Notes under the pieces: model-generated
What the model saw: the letters and a program-made list of their open reading frames with translations, nothing else
Database searches by the model: none
What the model was told of the DNA's origin: nothing
Program-made: the position numbers and the translations under genes
Shown: in pieces, positions 51,763 to 60,431 of the stretch
Layout: each line of letters opens with the position of its first letter
How positions within the stretch are numbered: the stretch's first letter is position 1
Assembly: GCF_002993885.1 (NCBI RefSeq)
Contig: NZ_CM009578.1
Span: 1,367,251-1,431,250, forward strand
Origin: Sphingopyxis lindanitolerans
Lineage (GTDB): Bacteria > Pseudomonadota > Alphaproteobacteria > Sphingomonadales > Sphingomonadaceae
Length of the DNA stretch: 64,000 bases
Direction of reading: 5' to 3'

Positions 51763-54018
51763 ATGACCCAGACAGCACCCGCGCCCGCCTCCGTCATCAC
51801 CCACGAGATCGTCGCCGAACACGGCCTCTCGCCAGAAGAATATGACCGCGTCCTCGCCGCGCTCGGTCGCGAGCCGAACCTTGTCGAGCTGGGTATCTTC
51901 TCGGTCATGTGGTCCGAGCATTGCAGCTATAAAAGCTCGCGCCTTCACCTCAAGAAACTGCCGACCGAGGCGCCGTGGGTGATCTGCGGCCCCGGCGAGA
52001 ATGCCGGCGTCATCGACATCGGCACCGGCGAAGGCGGCAAGAAGCTCGCCGCGATCTTCAAGATGGAGAGCCACAACCACCCGTCGTATATCGAACCCTA
52101 TCAGGGCGCGGCGACCGGGGTCGGCGGCATTTTGCGCGATGTCTTCACGATGGGCGCGCGCCCGGTCGCGAACCTCAACGCGCTGCGCTTCGGCCGCCCC
52201 GACCATCCGAAGATGAAGCACCTCATCTCGGGCGTCGTCCACGGGATCGGCGGATATGGCAATTGCGTCGGCGTCCCCACCGTCGGCGGCGAGGTCAATT
52301 TCCACACCGCCTATGACGGCAATATCCTCGTCAATGCGATGACCGTCGGCGTCGCCGAACAGGACAAGATCTTCTATTCGGCCGCGAGCGGCGTCGGCAA
52401 TCCGATCGTCTATGTCGGGTCGAAAACCGGCCGCGACGGCATCCACGGCGCGACGATGGCATCGGCCGACTTCGGCGAGGATGCCGAGGAAAAGCGCCCG
52501 ACGGTGCAGGTCGGCGATCCCTTTACCGAGAAATTGCTGATCGAGGCGTGCCTCGAACTGATGGCGTCGGACGCGATCGTCGCGATTCAGGACATGGGCG
52601 CCGCGGGCCTCACCTCCTCGTCGGTCGAAATGGCGTCGAAGGGCGGCGTCGGCCTCCACCTCAAGATGGACGACGTGCCGCAACGCGAGACCGGCATGAC
52701 GGCGTATGAGATGATGCTGTCCGAATCGCAGGAACGCATGTTGATGGTGCTCAAACCCGGCCGCGAAGATTTCGCCGCCGCGATTTTCCACAAATGGGAG
52801 CTCGATTTCGCGGTCATCGGCACCGTCACCGACACCGGGCGCATGGTCCTCGAACATCATGGCGAGATCGTCTGCGACATCCCGCTCGCCCCGCTCGCCG
52901 ACGACGCGCCGCTCTATGATCGCCCGCACGTCCCGACCCCGAAGCAGCCCGAACTGACGAACGTCCCCGAGACGAAGGACGTCGCCGCCGACCTCAAGAC
53001 CTTGATGGGCACCCCCGACATCGCGTCGCGCCGCTGGATCTGGGAACAATATGACAGCCAGGTCGGCGCCGACACGGTGCAGACCGGCGGCGACGCCGCG
53101 CTCGTTCGCATCCACGGCACCAGCCGCGCGCTCGCGATGACGACCGACTGCACCCCGCGCTATTGCTACGCCGACCCGGTCGAGGGCGGCAAGCAGGCGG
53201 TCGCCGAGACGTGGCGCAACATCAGCGCGGTCGGCGCGACGCCGCTCGCGATCACCAACTGCCTCAATTTCGCCAACCCGCAACGTCCCGAAATCATGGG
53301 CCAGATCGTCGGCTGTCTCGACGGCATGGCGCAGGCGTGCCGCGCGCTCGACTATCCGATCGTGTCGGGCAACGTCAGCCTCTACAATGAATCGAAGGCA
53401 ACCGGCGGCGGCAGCGCGATCCTGCCGACCCCCGCGATCGGCGGCGTCGGCGTGATCGAGGATCTGAACAAGGCGGTCGGCATCGGCTTCCAGCAGACCG
53501 GCGACATCGTCCTCGCGGTCGGCGAACGCGCCGGGCATCTCGGCCAGTCGATCTGGCTGCGCGAAATCCACGGTCGCGAGGAAGGGCCGCCGCCCGAGGT
53601 TAACCTGCGCTGCGAAAAGCGCACCGGCGATTTCATCCGCCATGCGATCAATGCCGGATGGATCACCGCGTGCCACGACGTGTCGGACGGCGGCGTCGCG
53701 GTGACGCTCGCCGAAATGGCGCTCAAATCGAACATCGGCGTACTGGTCAGCGAAGAACAGCCCTTCGGCATCGCCGAGAGCTTTTTCGGCGAGGATCAGG
53801 GGCTGTATCTGGTCACCGTCTGCGACACCTGCCTCGCCGATTTCCTCGACGCCGCGGGCCGCGCCGACGTGCCGGTCGATCCGATCGGCCGCACGATCAG
53901 GGACCGCATCGTCTTCGAATTGCCGGGCAGCGACCATCAGGTGACGCTCGCCGAACTTCGCGAAGCGCATGAGGGCTTTTTCCCCACCTTGATGGGGGCC
54001 GACGCGGCGCTCGCATGA
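51763..54018 (+). CDS. purL: phosphoribosylformylglycinamidine synthase subunit PurL
   Basis: A 751-residue small PurL, which with PurS and PurQ makes FGAM in purine synthesis. [19 protein letters not shown] near residue 50, [20 protein letters not shown] near 102 and [20 protein letters not shown] near 283 are PurL signatures; the second half has the ATP-binding [19 protein letters not shown]. Length fits the PurSQL type. The ATG at 51763 follows the inverted repeat closely, with no clear SD. The stop overlaps the next gene by four bases. Confidence 0.95.
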   Translation: MTQTAPAPASVITHEIVAEHGLSPEEYDRVLAALGREPNLVELGIFSVMWSEHCSYKSSRLHLKKLPTEAPWVICGPGENAGVIDIGTGEGGKKLAAIFKMESHNHPSYIEPYQGAATGVGGILRDVFTMGARPVANLNALRFGRPDHPKMKHLISGVVHGIGGYGNCVGVPTVGGEVNFHTAYDGNILVNAMTVGVAEQDKIFYSAASGVGNPIVYVGSKTGRDGIHGATMASADFGEDAEEKRPTVQVGDPFTEKLLIEACLELMASDAIVAIQDMGAAGLTSSSVEMASKGGVGLHLKMDDVPQRETGMTAYEMMLSESQERMLMVLKPGREDFAAAIFHKWELDFAVIGTVTDTGRMVLEHHGEIVCDIPLAPLADDAPLYDRPHVPTPKQPELTNVPETKDVAADLKTLMGTPDIASRRWIWEQYDSQVGADTVQTGGDAALVRIHGTSRALAMTTDCTPRYCYADPVEGGKQAVAETWRNISAVGATPLAITNCLNFANPQRPEIMGQIVGCLDGMAQACRALDYPIVSGNVSLYNESKATGGGSAILPTPAIGGVGVIEDLNKAVGIGFQQTGDIVLAVGERAGHLGQSIWLREIHGREEGPPPEVNLRCEKRTGDFIRHAINAGWITACHDVSDGGVAVTLAEMALKSNIGVLVSEEQPFGIAESFFGEDQGLYLVTVCDTCLADFLDAAGRADVPVDPIGRTIRDRIVFELPGSDHQVTLAELREAHEGFFPTLMGADAALA

Positions 54019-54572
54019 TGCGCGGTGCGCTGACCGCCCTCGCCCTGCTCTCGCTCGGGGCGCCGGCGTGGGCCGCGCCGCTGGTCGTGACATCGCCGCA
54101 GCAATGGCCCGCCGACCATGATCGGCCGCGCATCTTCCTCGGCGGCAGCATCGACATGGGCCGCGCGGCCGACTGGCAGGCCGATCTGACCCAGGCGCTC
54201 GGCGATCTCGACGTCGTGATCCTCAATCCGCGGCGGCCCGACTGGAATCCGGACTGGAAGCCGGTCGCGGAAGAGCCCGAATTCCGCCGCCAGGTCGAAT
54301 GGGAACTGGCGGCGCTCGAATCGGCCGATATCATCGTCATGTATCTGGCGCCGGGGTCGCAAAGCCCGATCAGCCTGCTCGAAACGGGGTTGCATGCACG
54401 CGGCGGAAAGCTGATCCTGCTCTGCCCCGAGGGCTTTTGGCGCAAGGGCAATGTCGATATCACCGCCGCGCGCTATGGCATCGAGCAGGTCGCGACGATG
54501 GACGCACTCGCCGCGGCGGTGCGGCAACGGGTGGCGGACTGGACGATGCCGAAACCCTCTTCCGAGGAGTGA
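54015..54572 (+). CDS. nucleoside 2-deoxyribosyltransferase-like protein with N-terminal hydrophobic segment
   Basis: A 185-residue protein of the Nuc_deoxyri_tr2 type. [20 protein letters not shown] near 39, LNPRRPDWN near 70, [20 protein letters not shown] near 94 and SLLETGLHA near 119 supply the nucleotide-binding and Glu/Asp active-site residues. Unusually it starts with [20 protein letters not shown], which looks like a cleaved signal peptide. The family is normally cytoplasmic. ATGA overlap with purL. Alternative ATG at 54018. If exported, it may act on periplasmic nucleosides or be an altered enzyme. Confidence 0.72.
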   Translation: MMRGALTALALLSLGAPAWAAPLVVTSPQQWPADHDRPRIFLGGSIDMGRAADWQADLTQALGDLDVVILNPRRPDWNPDWKPVAEEPEFRRQVEWELAALESADIIVMYLAPGSQSPISLLETGLHARGGKLILLCPEGFWRKGNVDITAARYGIEQVATMDALAAAVRQRVADWTMPKPSSEE

Positions 54573-54579
54573 CGAGGCC

Positions 54580-55314
54580 ATGAGCATCCATATCGGCATC
54601 GGCGGCTGGACCTATGAGCCGTGGCGCGGCCCCTTTTATCCGGCCGGGCATCCGCAAAAACGCGAACTCGAATATGCCGGTCAGCATCTGACCGGGATCG
54701 AGATCAACGGCACCTATTATGGCAGCCAGAAACCCGAGACCTTCGCCAATTGGGCGGAGGCGGTTCCCGACGGCTTCCGGTTCAGCGTCAAGGCGTCGCG
54801 TTTTGCCACCAACCGCAAGATACTGGCCGACGGCGCGGCGTCGATCGAAAAATTCCTGACGCAGGGGCTGACGCGGCTCGGCGACCGGCTCGGTCCGATT
54901 CTGTGGCAGTTCATGGCGACGAAAAAGTTCGACCGCGACGATTTCGCGGGCTTCCTCGATTTGCTTCCCGAAACGCAGGACAGCCTCCCGCTGCGCCACG
55001 CGATTGAGGTGCGGGACGAAAGCTTCCGCGATCCCGCGTTCATCGACATGGTGCGCGCGCGGAATATGGCGATCGTCTATGCCGACAGCGACGAATTTCC
55101 GTGCATCGACGAGCAGACCGCCGATTTCACCTATGCCCGCCTCCAGCGTACCCAAGAGGATGTCGAAACCGGCTACGACGACAAGGCGCTCGATGGATGG
55201 GCCAACCGCGCGCGCGACTGGGCCAAGGGCGACCGCGACGTCTATCTCTTCTTCATCGCGGGCGCGAAGGTCCGCAATCCGGCGGCGGCGCAGGCGTTGA
55301 TCACGCGGCTATGA
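54580..55314 (+). CDS. DUF72 family protein
   Basis: A 244-residue TIM-barrel-like protein of the DUF72/YecE group. IGIGGWTYEPWRGPFYPAG at 5-23, EINGTYYGSQKPETFANWAE near 40, FSVKASRF near 69 and AIEVRDESF near 144 are the family motifs. The role is not established. GAGGAG and GACGAGG lie upstream of the ATG at 54580, 7 bp after the previous stop. It probably belongs to the purL transcript. Confidence 0.87.
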   Translation: MSIHIGIGGWTYEPWRGPFYPAGHPQKRELEYAGQHLTGIEINGTYYGSQKPETFANWAEAVPDGFRFSVKASRFATNRKILADGAASIEKFLTQGLTRLGDRLGPILWQFMATKKFDRDDFAGFLDLLPETQDSLPLRHAIEVRDESFRDPAFIDMVRARNMAIVYADSDEFPCIDEQTADFTYARLQRTQEDVETGYDDKALDGWANRARDWAKGDRDVYLFFIAGAKVRNPAAAQALITRL

Positions 55315-55352
55315 CCATGGGCTATTCGGGAACAGCAGCGGTTGGGTTATGA

Positions 55353-55415
55353 AAGATCCTCCCCTTCGCGAAGCGTTGGGGAGGGGGACCGCGCCCGAAG
55401 GGCGTGGTGGAGGGG
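55353..55415. repeat. left flanking repeat of the DUF559 unit
   Basis: A 63-bp GC-rich repeat beginning AAGATCCTCCCC and ending GTGGTGGAGGGG. The reverse complement of the right flank (55775-55833) aligns along nearly its whole length. It contains its own weak inverted repeats (TTCGCGAA, GCCCGAAGGGC). It lies seven bases before the DUF559 start codon. Confidence 0.8.
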
Positions 55416-55421
55416 TAGAGC

Positions 55422-55772
55422 GTGCCGGCAAGCGATCACGCCTATAAACATGCCCGGCGACTGCGCCGTAAGATGTCGCTCCCCGAAGTGCTGCTGTGGC
55501 AGATTCTGAGGAAGCAACCGGGCCATATCAAATTCAGGCGCCAGCACCCGATCCATCGATATGTGCTGGACTTCTATGTGCCGGAATGGAAGCTCGCGAT
55601 CGAAATCGACGGCATCGCTCACGACATGGGAGATCGTCCCGAGCGCGACGACGCACGGGACCAATGGCTCGCCTCACAAGGGATACGAACATTGCGAATC
55701 GCCGCCCGAGAGGTTCTGGCCGACCCCGCCGCCGTCGCGGACGGCATCGTCCGCTTTTGCACTGCGAGGTAA
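55422..55772 (+). CDS. DUF559 Vsr-like endonuclease domain protein
   Basis: A 116-residue protein that is all DUF559 (PD-(D/E)xK, Vsr-like). MSLPEVLLWQILRKQPGHIK near 19, FRRQHPIHRYVLDFYVP near 38-54 with the catalytic Asp in LDFY, and LAIEIDGIAH near 58 with Glu and Asp, then a C-terminal GIRTLRIAAREVL strand. It may cut or nick DNA, but targets of the family are unknown. A seven-base gap follows the left repeat, and the right repeat starts two bases after its stop codon. No good ribosome-binding site is seen, only AGGGG in the repeat. Confidence 0.82.
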   Translation: MPASDHAYKHARRLRRKMSLPEVLLWQILRKQPGHIKFRRQHPIHRYVLDFYVPEWKLAIEIDGIAHDMGDRPERDDARDQWLASQGIRTLRIAAREVLADPAAVADGIVRFCTAR

Positions 55773-55774
55773 AA

Positions 55775-55833
55775 CCCCTCCACCACCCTGCGGGCGGTCC
55801 CCCTCCCCATGGCTTCGCCACGGGGAGGATCTT
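55775..55833. repeat. right flanking repeat of the DUF559 unit
   Basis: A 59-bp repeat from CCCCTCCACCACC to GGGGAGGATCTT, inverted relative to 55353-55415 and differing mainly in the small central hairpins. It lies between the DUF559 stop and the minus-strand coq4 stop at 55839. Confidence 0.8.
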
Positions 55834-55838
55834 AAAAG

Positions 55839-56615
55839 TCAGGCCACCGCCTGCGATGCCAGGAAGTTGTACGGGTCGATGCCGCGGCTGCGATAGGTGC
55901 GGTGCGCTTCTTCGTAGAGCGTCGGCTTGCCGATGCCGAGGCGCGCGCGCGCCGCTTCGAGCGGTTCGGCGAGGAGCGAACGGATATCCTGTTCGATGAT
56001 CGCCTGCGATACCTTGCCGTGGCGCTGGCCCTGGCGGATCGCGCCCATCACCGGCGCATCGCCCTTGACACCGCGCTTCAGTTCATAGCCGCCGGCATAG
56101 GCGATGAAGAAATTGCCGTAATTGCCGGTCTGGCCATAAGTGAAGCCGAGCACGCATTGTTCGCCGAGCGCGTCGCGGCCATAGCCGGTCAGGATGTGGA
56201 ACAGGTCGTGCGTGTCGCGCAGGCGGTTCGAATACCATTGCACCTGGTCGTCGAACTGCGGACGGCCCATCTTGTCGGCCTCGGCCACCAGACCCGCGGC
56301 CGACAGGCCTTCGCGGCGCATGAAGGTGACATAGGCGTGGCCGACGCTGCCTTCGGGAAGCTGGTCGATCCAGTCATGATCGTCGAGCAGGTCGGGCAGA
56401 TAGGGCTCGCTTTCCATCAACCGCTTGCCGCGCTCGCTTTCCACGAACGCGCGCGCGTCATCGACGAAGCCCTTGCGCGGCAGATTCTCGAAGATGTGAA
56501 ACACCTGTTCGGTGTCTTCCTTGTCCTTGATCAGCTTGCGGAAGTGCGACAGCGCCTTCAGCGGGCGGAACTTCGCGGGGACGCGGTCGGGGTGGGAGAA
56601 GATGGTCGGGGTCAT
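55839..56615 (-). CDS. ubiquinone biosynthesis protein Coq4
   Basis: A 258-residue Coq4 homologue. The HDxxH-type zinc motif is in LRDTHDLFHILTGYGRD near residue 134, and ENLPRKGFVDDARAF and DPYNFLASQ also match. Coq4 acts in ubiquinone synthesis, recently described as decarboxylating and hydroxylating C1 of the ring. The ATG at 56615 begins the conserved part; the frame extends to 56801 through a repeat. A promoter with a perfect palindrome lies upstream. It is single-cistron between repeats. Confidence 0.88.
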   Translation of the reverse strand: MTPTIFSHPDRVPAKFRPLKALSHFRKLIKDKEDTEQVFHIFENLPRKGFVDDARAFVESERGKRLMESEPYLPDLLDDHDWIDQLPEGSVGHAYVTFMRREGLSAAGLVAEADKMGRPQFDDQVQWYSNRLRDTHDLFHILTGYGRDALGEQCVLGFTYGQTGNYGNFFIAYAGGYELKRGVKGDAPVMGAIRQGQRHGKVSQAIIEQDIRSLLAEPLEAARARLGIGKPTLYEEAHRTYRSRGIDPYNFLASQAVA

Positions 56616-56647
56616 GGCGGCTCTCTCGCGAATCATTTGATAGGGAG

Positions 56648-56675
56648 GAGATAGCATTACTGACATATATGTCAA
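56648..56675 (-). promoter_or_regulatory. coq4 promoter with TGACATATATGTCA palindrome
   Basis: On the minus strand TTGACA (56675-56670) and TATCTC (56653-56648) are 16 bp apart. The perfect 14-bp dyad TGACATATATGTCA at 56661-56674 covers the -35 box and part of the spacer. That position suits a TetR- or MarR-type repressor. No such regulator gene is adjacent. Confidence 0.55.
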
Positions 56676-56715
56676 TAGTGGGTTGGATGTGACCGACTTT
56701 GGGAGAAACACCAGC

Positions 56716-56799
56716 GTGTCCCCGCGAAGGCGGGGGCCCATCTCCCGCCGATTAAAACTGGCACCGTCAGGAGATGGGCTCCCGCCTTCGCGGGAGCAC
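56716..56799. repeat. inverted repeat left of DUF418 gene
   Basis: Arms of 30 bp (56716-56745 and 56770-56799) with a core CCCGCGAAGGCGGG and GCCCATCTCC. The 24-base loop holds ATTAAAACTGG. The reverse-complement sequence resembles the repeat at 58147-58245, so the two form a pair round the DUF418 gene. Confidence 0.8.
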
Positions 56800-56888
56800 A
56801 CGGCTTTTTACGCAAAGTCGATCCCGCGCTAACAGGCTGGACGCCCCCTCCCCGCCACCGTAACGGACGCATCATACAGCGAGGGTCC

Positions 56889-58145
56889 ATGGGCGACGAC
56901 GGCAGAACGGAAAACGCAAGGCTGGTCACGCTCGACGCGCTGCGCGGCTTTGCGGTGATGGGCATATTGGCGATGAACATCGTCGCCTTTGCCATGCCCG
57001 AAATGGCCTATGTCTCGCCGCGCGCCTATGGCGGCGACTCGGCCGCCGATGTGGCCGCGTGGGCGCTGTCCTTCCTGTTGGTCGACGGCAAGATGCGCGG
57101 GCTCTTCTCGATCCTGTTCGGGGCGAGCCTGCTGCTGATCGTCGATCGCGCCGAAAAATCGGGGCAAAACCCCGCATCGGTGCATTATCGCCGCATGGCG
57201 TGGCTCGCGATCTTCGGCCTTTGCCATTTCTTCTTCCTGTGGTGGGGCGACATATTGTTCCTCTACGCCGCGGTCGGCTGCATCGCCTTCCTGTTCCGGG
57301 GCTGGGAGGCGCGGCGGCTGATCCGATGGGCGGCGGGGCTGTTCACGCTGGGCGTCCTGCTGATGACCTTGCTGTTCGGCGGCCAGCTTTTCCTCGCATC
57401 GTCGGCGGGCGATCCCGGCGCCGCACCGTCGCGGGTCACGGCGGGCGAAGCGATCCGCGATGAATATGCCAAGATCGACACCGAAGTGCGGGACGAACTG
57501 GCGCTGTATCGCGGTGGCTATCTGCCGATCCTCGACCATCGGCTCGACGATGCCGCCGCCCCCTTCGCGATGGTGCTCGTCAACCTGCTCGAAACGCTGC
57601 CGCTGATGATGATCGGCATGGCGCTGTTCCGCAACGGCTTCCTGACCGGGGCGTGGGAGCCGCGCGCCTATCGCCGCACCGCCTGGCGCTGGCTGCCGCC
57701 GGGGTTGCTGCTGACGTTGTTTCTCTGCTGGCTCATGGGAAATGCCGGATTCGACTATCTGCTGTCGCTTACGGTCTTTCTGGCGTGGGCGCAGCCGGGA
57801 CGGCTGATGATGACGATCGGCTATGCCGCGCTGCTCGTCCTGCTCATCCAGCGCCACGCCGCCGCGCCCTGGGTCGGGCGCGTCGCGGCGGCGGGCCGCG
57901 CCGCCTTTTCCAACTATCTGGGCACGAGCGTCGTGATGACGACGATCTTCTATGGCTATGGGCTGGGCCAGTTCGGCGCGATCGGGCGCGCGCCGCTCTA
58001 TCTGTTCGTCGTCGGCGCGTGGGCGCTCATGCTGCTCTGGTCGAAACCGTGGCTCGACCGGTTCCGCTATGGGCCGTTCGAATGGCTATGGCGCAGCCTC
58101 GCGCGCGGCGCGATGCAGCCGATGCGGAAAGACGAGGCAGGTTAG
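56889..58145 (+). CDS. DUF418 family membrane protein
   Basis: A 418-residue membrane protein with about ten hydrophobic segments. RLVTLDALRGFAVMGILAMN at 11-30 is the DUF418/acyltransferase-3-like start, GKMRGLFSILFGASLLLI near 67 and GRAAFSNYLGTSVVMTTIFY near 339 are further family motifs. Roles are unknown; a transport or acyl-transfer activity is assumed for the group. The start at 56889 is the only ATG close to the conserved N-terminus. Repeats of one family flank the gene on both sides. Confidence 0.84.
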   Translation: MGDDGRTENARLVTLDALRGFAVMGILAMNIVAFAMPEMAYVSPRAYGGDSAADVAAWALSFLLVDGKMRGLFSILFGASLLLIVDRAEKSGQNPASVHYRRMAWLAIFGLCHFFFLWWGDILFLYAAVGCIAFLFRGWEARRLIRWAAGLFTLGVLLMTLLFGGQLFLASSAGDPGAAPSRVTAGEAIRDEYAKIDTEVRDELALYRGGYLPILDHRLDDAAAPFAMVLVNLLETLPLMMIGMALFRNGFLTGAWEPRAYRRTAWRWLPPGLLLTLFLCWLMGNAGFDYLLSLTVFLAWAQPGRLMMTIGYAALLVLLIQRHAAAPWVGRVAAAGRAAFSNYLGTSVVMTTIFYGYGLGQFGAIGRAPLYLFVVGAWALMLLWSKPWLDRFRYGPFEWLWRSLARGAMQPMRKDEAG

Positions 58146-58146
58146 A

Positions 58147-58245
58147 AAAGCCTGTTCCCCCGCGCAGGCGGGGTCCATCACCGGACGGCGCTATCTTGAA
58201 CCGACGGGAGATGGGCCCCCGCCTGCGCGGGGGAACAGAGGCTTT
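58147..58245. repeat. inverted repeat right of DUF418 gene
   Basis: Arms (58147-58179 and 58210-58245) share a core CCCCCGCGCAGGCGGGG and the flank AAAGCC.TGTT. The loop contains CTATCTTGAACCGACGG. It lies between the DUF418 stop and the minus-strand HPt stop, so it is placed as a two-way transcript end. Confidence 0.8.
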
Positions 58246-58258
58246 AATCGGATAGGAC

Positions 58259-58663
58259 TTAATAACCGGCCGCGCGGCCGAAACTCGCGGGCTTGCGCTG
58301 GACGAGCGGGTTCGCCTCGCGCTCGAGCGCCGCGAGGGTTTCCTCGAACAGCGCACGCAGGGTGACAACGCGCGGCAGATATTCCTCGGGGCTTAGCTGC
58401 GCCTCGACGCAATGCCGCGCGAACATCTCGATATCCTCGGCGAGCGCGCCGAGCCGCTCGGCGCCGAATTGGCGCGCTTCGCTCTTCAGCGTGTGCGCGG
58501 GCATGACAAGGCCGCGCGCATCGCGGGCGCGCATCGCCTCTTCGATCACGGCGACCGACTTGGTGCCGTCCTCGCGAAAATAGCCCAATATCCGGACGAA
58601 CGCCGCCCCCAACTGGGTGCGGGTCGCGCGGAATTCATCCCAATCGACCAGGATCTCGTCCAA
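58259..58663 (-). CDS. HPt domain phosphotransfer protein
   Basis: A 134-residue protein with one histidine-phosphotransfer domain. His57 in PAHTLKSEARQFGAERL is the phospho-acceptor, with the lysine/serine context of HPt proteins. No receiver or kinase domain is present. Likely partners are hybrid histidine kinases elsewhere on the chromosome. Single cistron; the start at 58663 lies 115 bp downstream of tusA on the same strand. Confidence 0.88.
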   Translation of the reverse strand: MDEILVDWDEFRATRTQLGAAFVRILGYFREDGTKSVAVIEEAMRARDARGLVMPAHTLKSEARQFGAERLGALAEDIEMFARHCVEAQLSPEEYLPRVVTLRALFEETLAALEREANPLVQRKPASFGRAAGY

Positions 58664-58778
58664 TGCCCTGTCCCTCGGTGTTCAAATCGGTCGGTGGTCC
58701 CGATGCCGCCATGCCCGAAGTCGGTAAAAAAGAGGTTACGATGGCCGGGGGGCGCGACGAAAGCCGCCCCATTTCGGG

Positions 58779-59018
58779 TCAGTCGCGGCGAACGCGCCAG
58801 CGGCCTTCGCCCGCGGCCCCGGACTCGCCCGTCAGTCGCCAGCCCTGTTCGCTCGCCAGCGCGGCGACTTCGCGGCCCGCCTGCGGATCGTCGGCAAGCA
58901 GCAGGACGTCGCGCGCGCCGCGCATCGCGCGCGCCAGCCGCAGCGCCGGCCATGGGCAGCGCATGCCGCGCGCATCGACGACCAGCCCCGCCGACGCCGC
59001 GCCCGGATCATTCGTCAT
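58779..59018 (-). CDS. TusA-family sulfur carrier protein
   Basis: A 79-residue SirA/TusA-like protein. VVDARGMRCPWPALRLARAM holds the CPxP motif with the sulfur-carrying Cys21. Such proteins carry persulfide for tRNA thiolation or sulfur metabolism. The start overlaps the end of der by 11 bp, so it is translated from the der transcript. Confidence 0.88.
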   Translation of the reverse strand: MTNDPGAASAGLVVDARGMRCPWPALRLARAMRGARDVLLLADDPQAGREVAALASEQGWRLTGESGAAGEGRWRVRRD

Positions 59019-60384
59019 AGGGGTTGCGCGTATTGCGGAAATTGATGCGGATCGGCACGCCCTGGAACCCCAGTTCCTTGCGCATGCCGTTCATCAGATA
59101 GCGCTGATAGCTCGCCGGAAGCGCGTCGGTGCGGCTGCCGAAAACGACGAAGGTCGGCGGCCGCGTGCGCGCCTGCGTCATATAGCGCAGCTTGATCCGC
59201 TTGCCCCCCGGCGCCGGCGGCGGATTGGCCTCGACCGCGCGCTCGAACCAGCGGTTGAGCTTCGCGGTCGAAACGCGGTTGGTCCAGATCGCGCGCTGTT
59301 CAAAGGCCACGCGGACCAGCGTGTCGATTCCCTTGCCCGTCGCGCCCGAAATGCTGAGCACCGGGACGCCCTTGATCTGCGACAGCCCGTCCTCGAGCGC
59401 CGCGCGCACGCCGTTGAACAGCGAAGAGGGATCTTCGGCGACGTCCCATTTGTTGAGCGCGACGATCAACGCGCGCCCTTCGTCGAGCACCCGGTCGGCG
59501 ATGCGCAGATCCTGTGCCTCCAGCCCCTTGGTCGCGTCGAGCAGCAGCACGACGACCTCGGCGAAGTCGACCGCGTGCATCGCATCGGCGACCGACAATT
59601 TCTCGAGCTTGTCCTGCACCTTGGCGCGCTTGCGCATCCCCGCGGTGTCGAACAGCTGGATCGGATGGACCTCGCCATCCTGTTCCCATTGCCAATCGAC
59701 GCGGATCGAATCGCGCGTGATCCCCGCCTCGGGCCCGGTGATCAGCCGATCCTCGCCGATCATGCGGTTGATGAGCGTCGACTTGCCGGCGTTCGGACGC
59801 CCGACGATCGCGAGCTTGAGCGGGCCGAGCGGTTCGTCTTCGCCCGCTTCGGCCTCCACAATGTCTTCGGCGGCCTCCATGAAAGGCTCGACGATCGGGC
59901 GCAGCGCGTCGAACAGGTCGACCAGCCCCTCGCCATGCTCGGCGCTGAACGCGAACACCGTGTCGAAACCCAGGCTATAGGCCTCCATCAGCCCCGCCTC
60001 GCCCTGCTTGCCCTCGGCCTTGTTCGCGCAGAGGATGACCGGCGTATCCTCGCTGCGCAGCCAGCGCGCGATTTCCTCGTCGAGCGGCACCACCCCCGCG
60101 CGCGCATCGATCATGAACAGCGCGGCGTCGGCCTCGCGCACCGCCTTCTCGGTCTGGACGCGCATCCGGCCCGGCAGCGTCGCGGCGTCCTGATCCTCGA
60201 ACCCTGCGGTATCGACGATCAGGAATTCGAGGCCGAGCAGCTTGCCGTCGCCCTCGCGCCGGTCGCGCGTCACCCCCGGCTGATCGTCGACGAGCGCCAG
60301 GCGCTTGCCGACCAGCCGGTTGAACAGCGTCGATTTGCCGACATTGGGCCGACCGACAATGGCGATCGTCGCGGATCGCGCCAT
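59008..60384 (-). CDS. der: ribosome biogenesis GTPase Der
   Basis: A 458-residue double-GTPase (EngA). First G domain: GRPNVGKSTLFNRLVG near 10, DTAGFED near 57, NKAEG near 119. Second: GRPNAGKSTLINRMIGED near 192, DTAGMRKRA near 241, NKWD near 307. The KH-like domain forms the end (FVVFGSRTDALPASYQRYL). It helps assemble the 50S subunit. ATG at 60384; a long open frame continues upstream only as a shadow of the bamB gene. It follows bamB by 47 bp. Confidence 0.95.
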   Translation of the reverse strand: MARSATIAIVGRPNVGKSTLFNRLVGKRLALVDDQPGVTRDRREGDGKLLGLEFLIVDTAGFEDQDAATLPGRMRVQTEKAVREADAALFMIDARAGVVPLDEEIARWLRSEDTPVILCANKAEGKQGEAGLMEAYSLGFDTVFAFSAEHGEGLVDLFDALRPIVEPFMEAAEDIVEAEAGEDEPLGPLKLAIVGRPNAGKSTLINRMIGEDRLITGPEAGITRDSIRVDWQWEQDGEVHPIQLFDTAGMRKRAKVQDKLEKLSVADAMHAVDFAEVVVLLLDATKGLEAQDLRIADRVLDEGRALIVALNKWDVAEDPSSLFNGVRAALEDGLSQIKGVPVLSISGATGKGIDTLVRVAFEQRAIWTNRVSTAKLNRWFERAVEANPPPAPGGKRIKLRYMTQARTRPPTFVVFGSRTDALPASYQRYLMNGMRKELGFQGVPIRINFRNTRNPYDE

Positions 60385-60431
60385 GGCTTGGTTTCCTGTT
60401 TCTATCCGGGCCGCCCCGGCCCGGACGCTTG

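Larger units (their letters stand above)
55353..55833. mobile_element. candidate DUF559 nuclease element with inverted terminal repeats
   Basis: A 481-bp unit made of a 351-bp DUF559 gene and about 60-bp inverted flanking repeats, inserted between the DUF72 gene and coq4. No transposase motif or target duplication was recognised. The compact layout recalls REP-associated or homing-type elements. Mobility is an inference. Confidence 0.4.

Noticed and set aside
58747..58770. Intrinsic terminator after tusA
   Set aside because: A GC hairpin is present, but the nearest T-run on the minus strand is more than 10 bases away, so the call is not supported.
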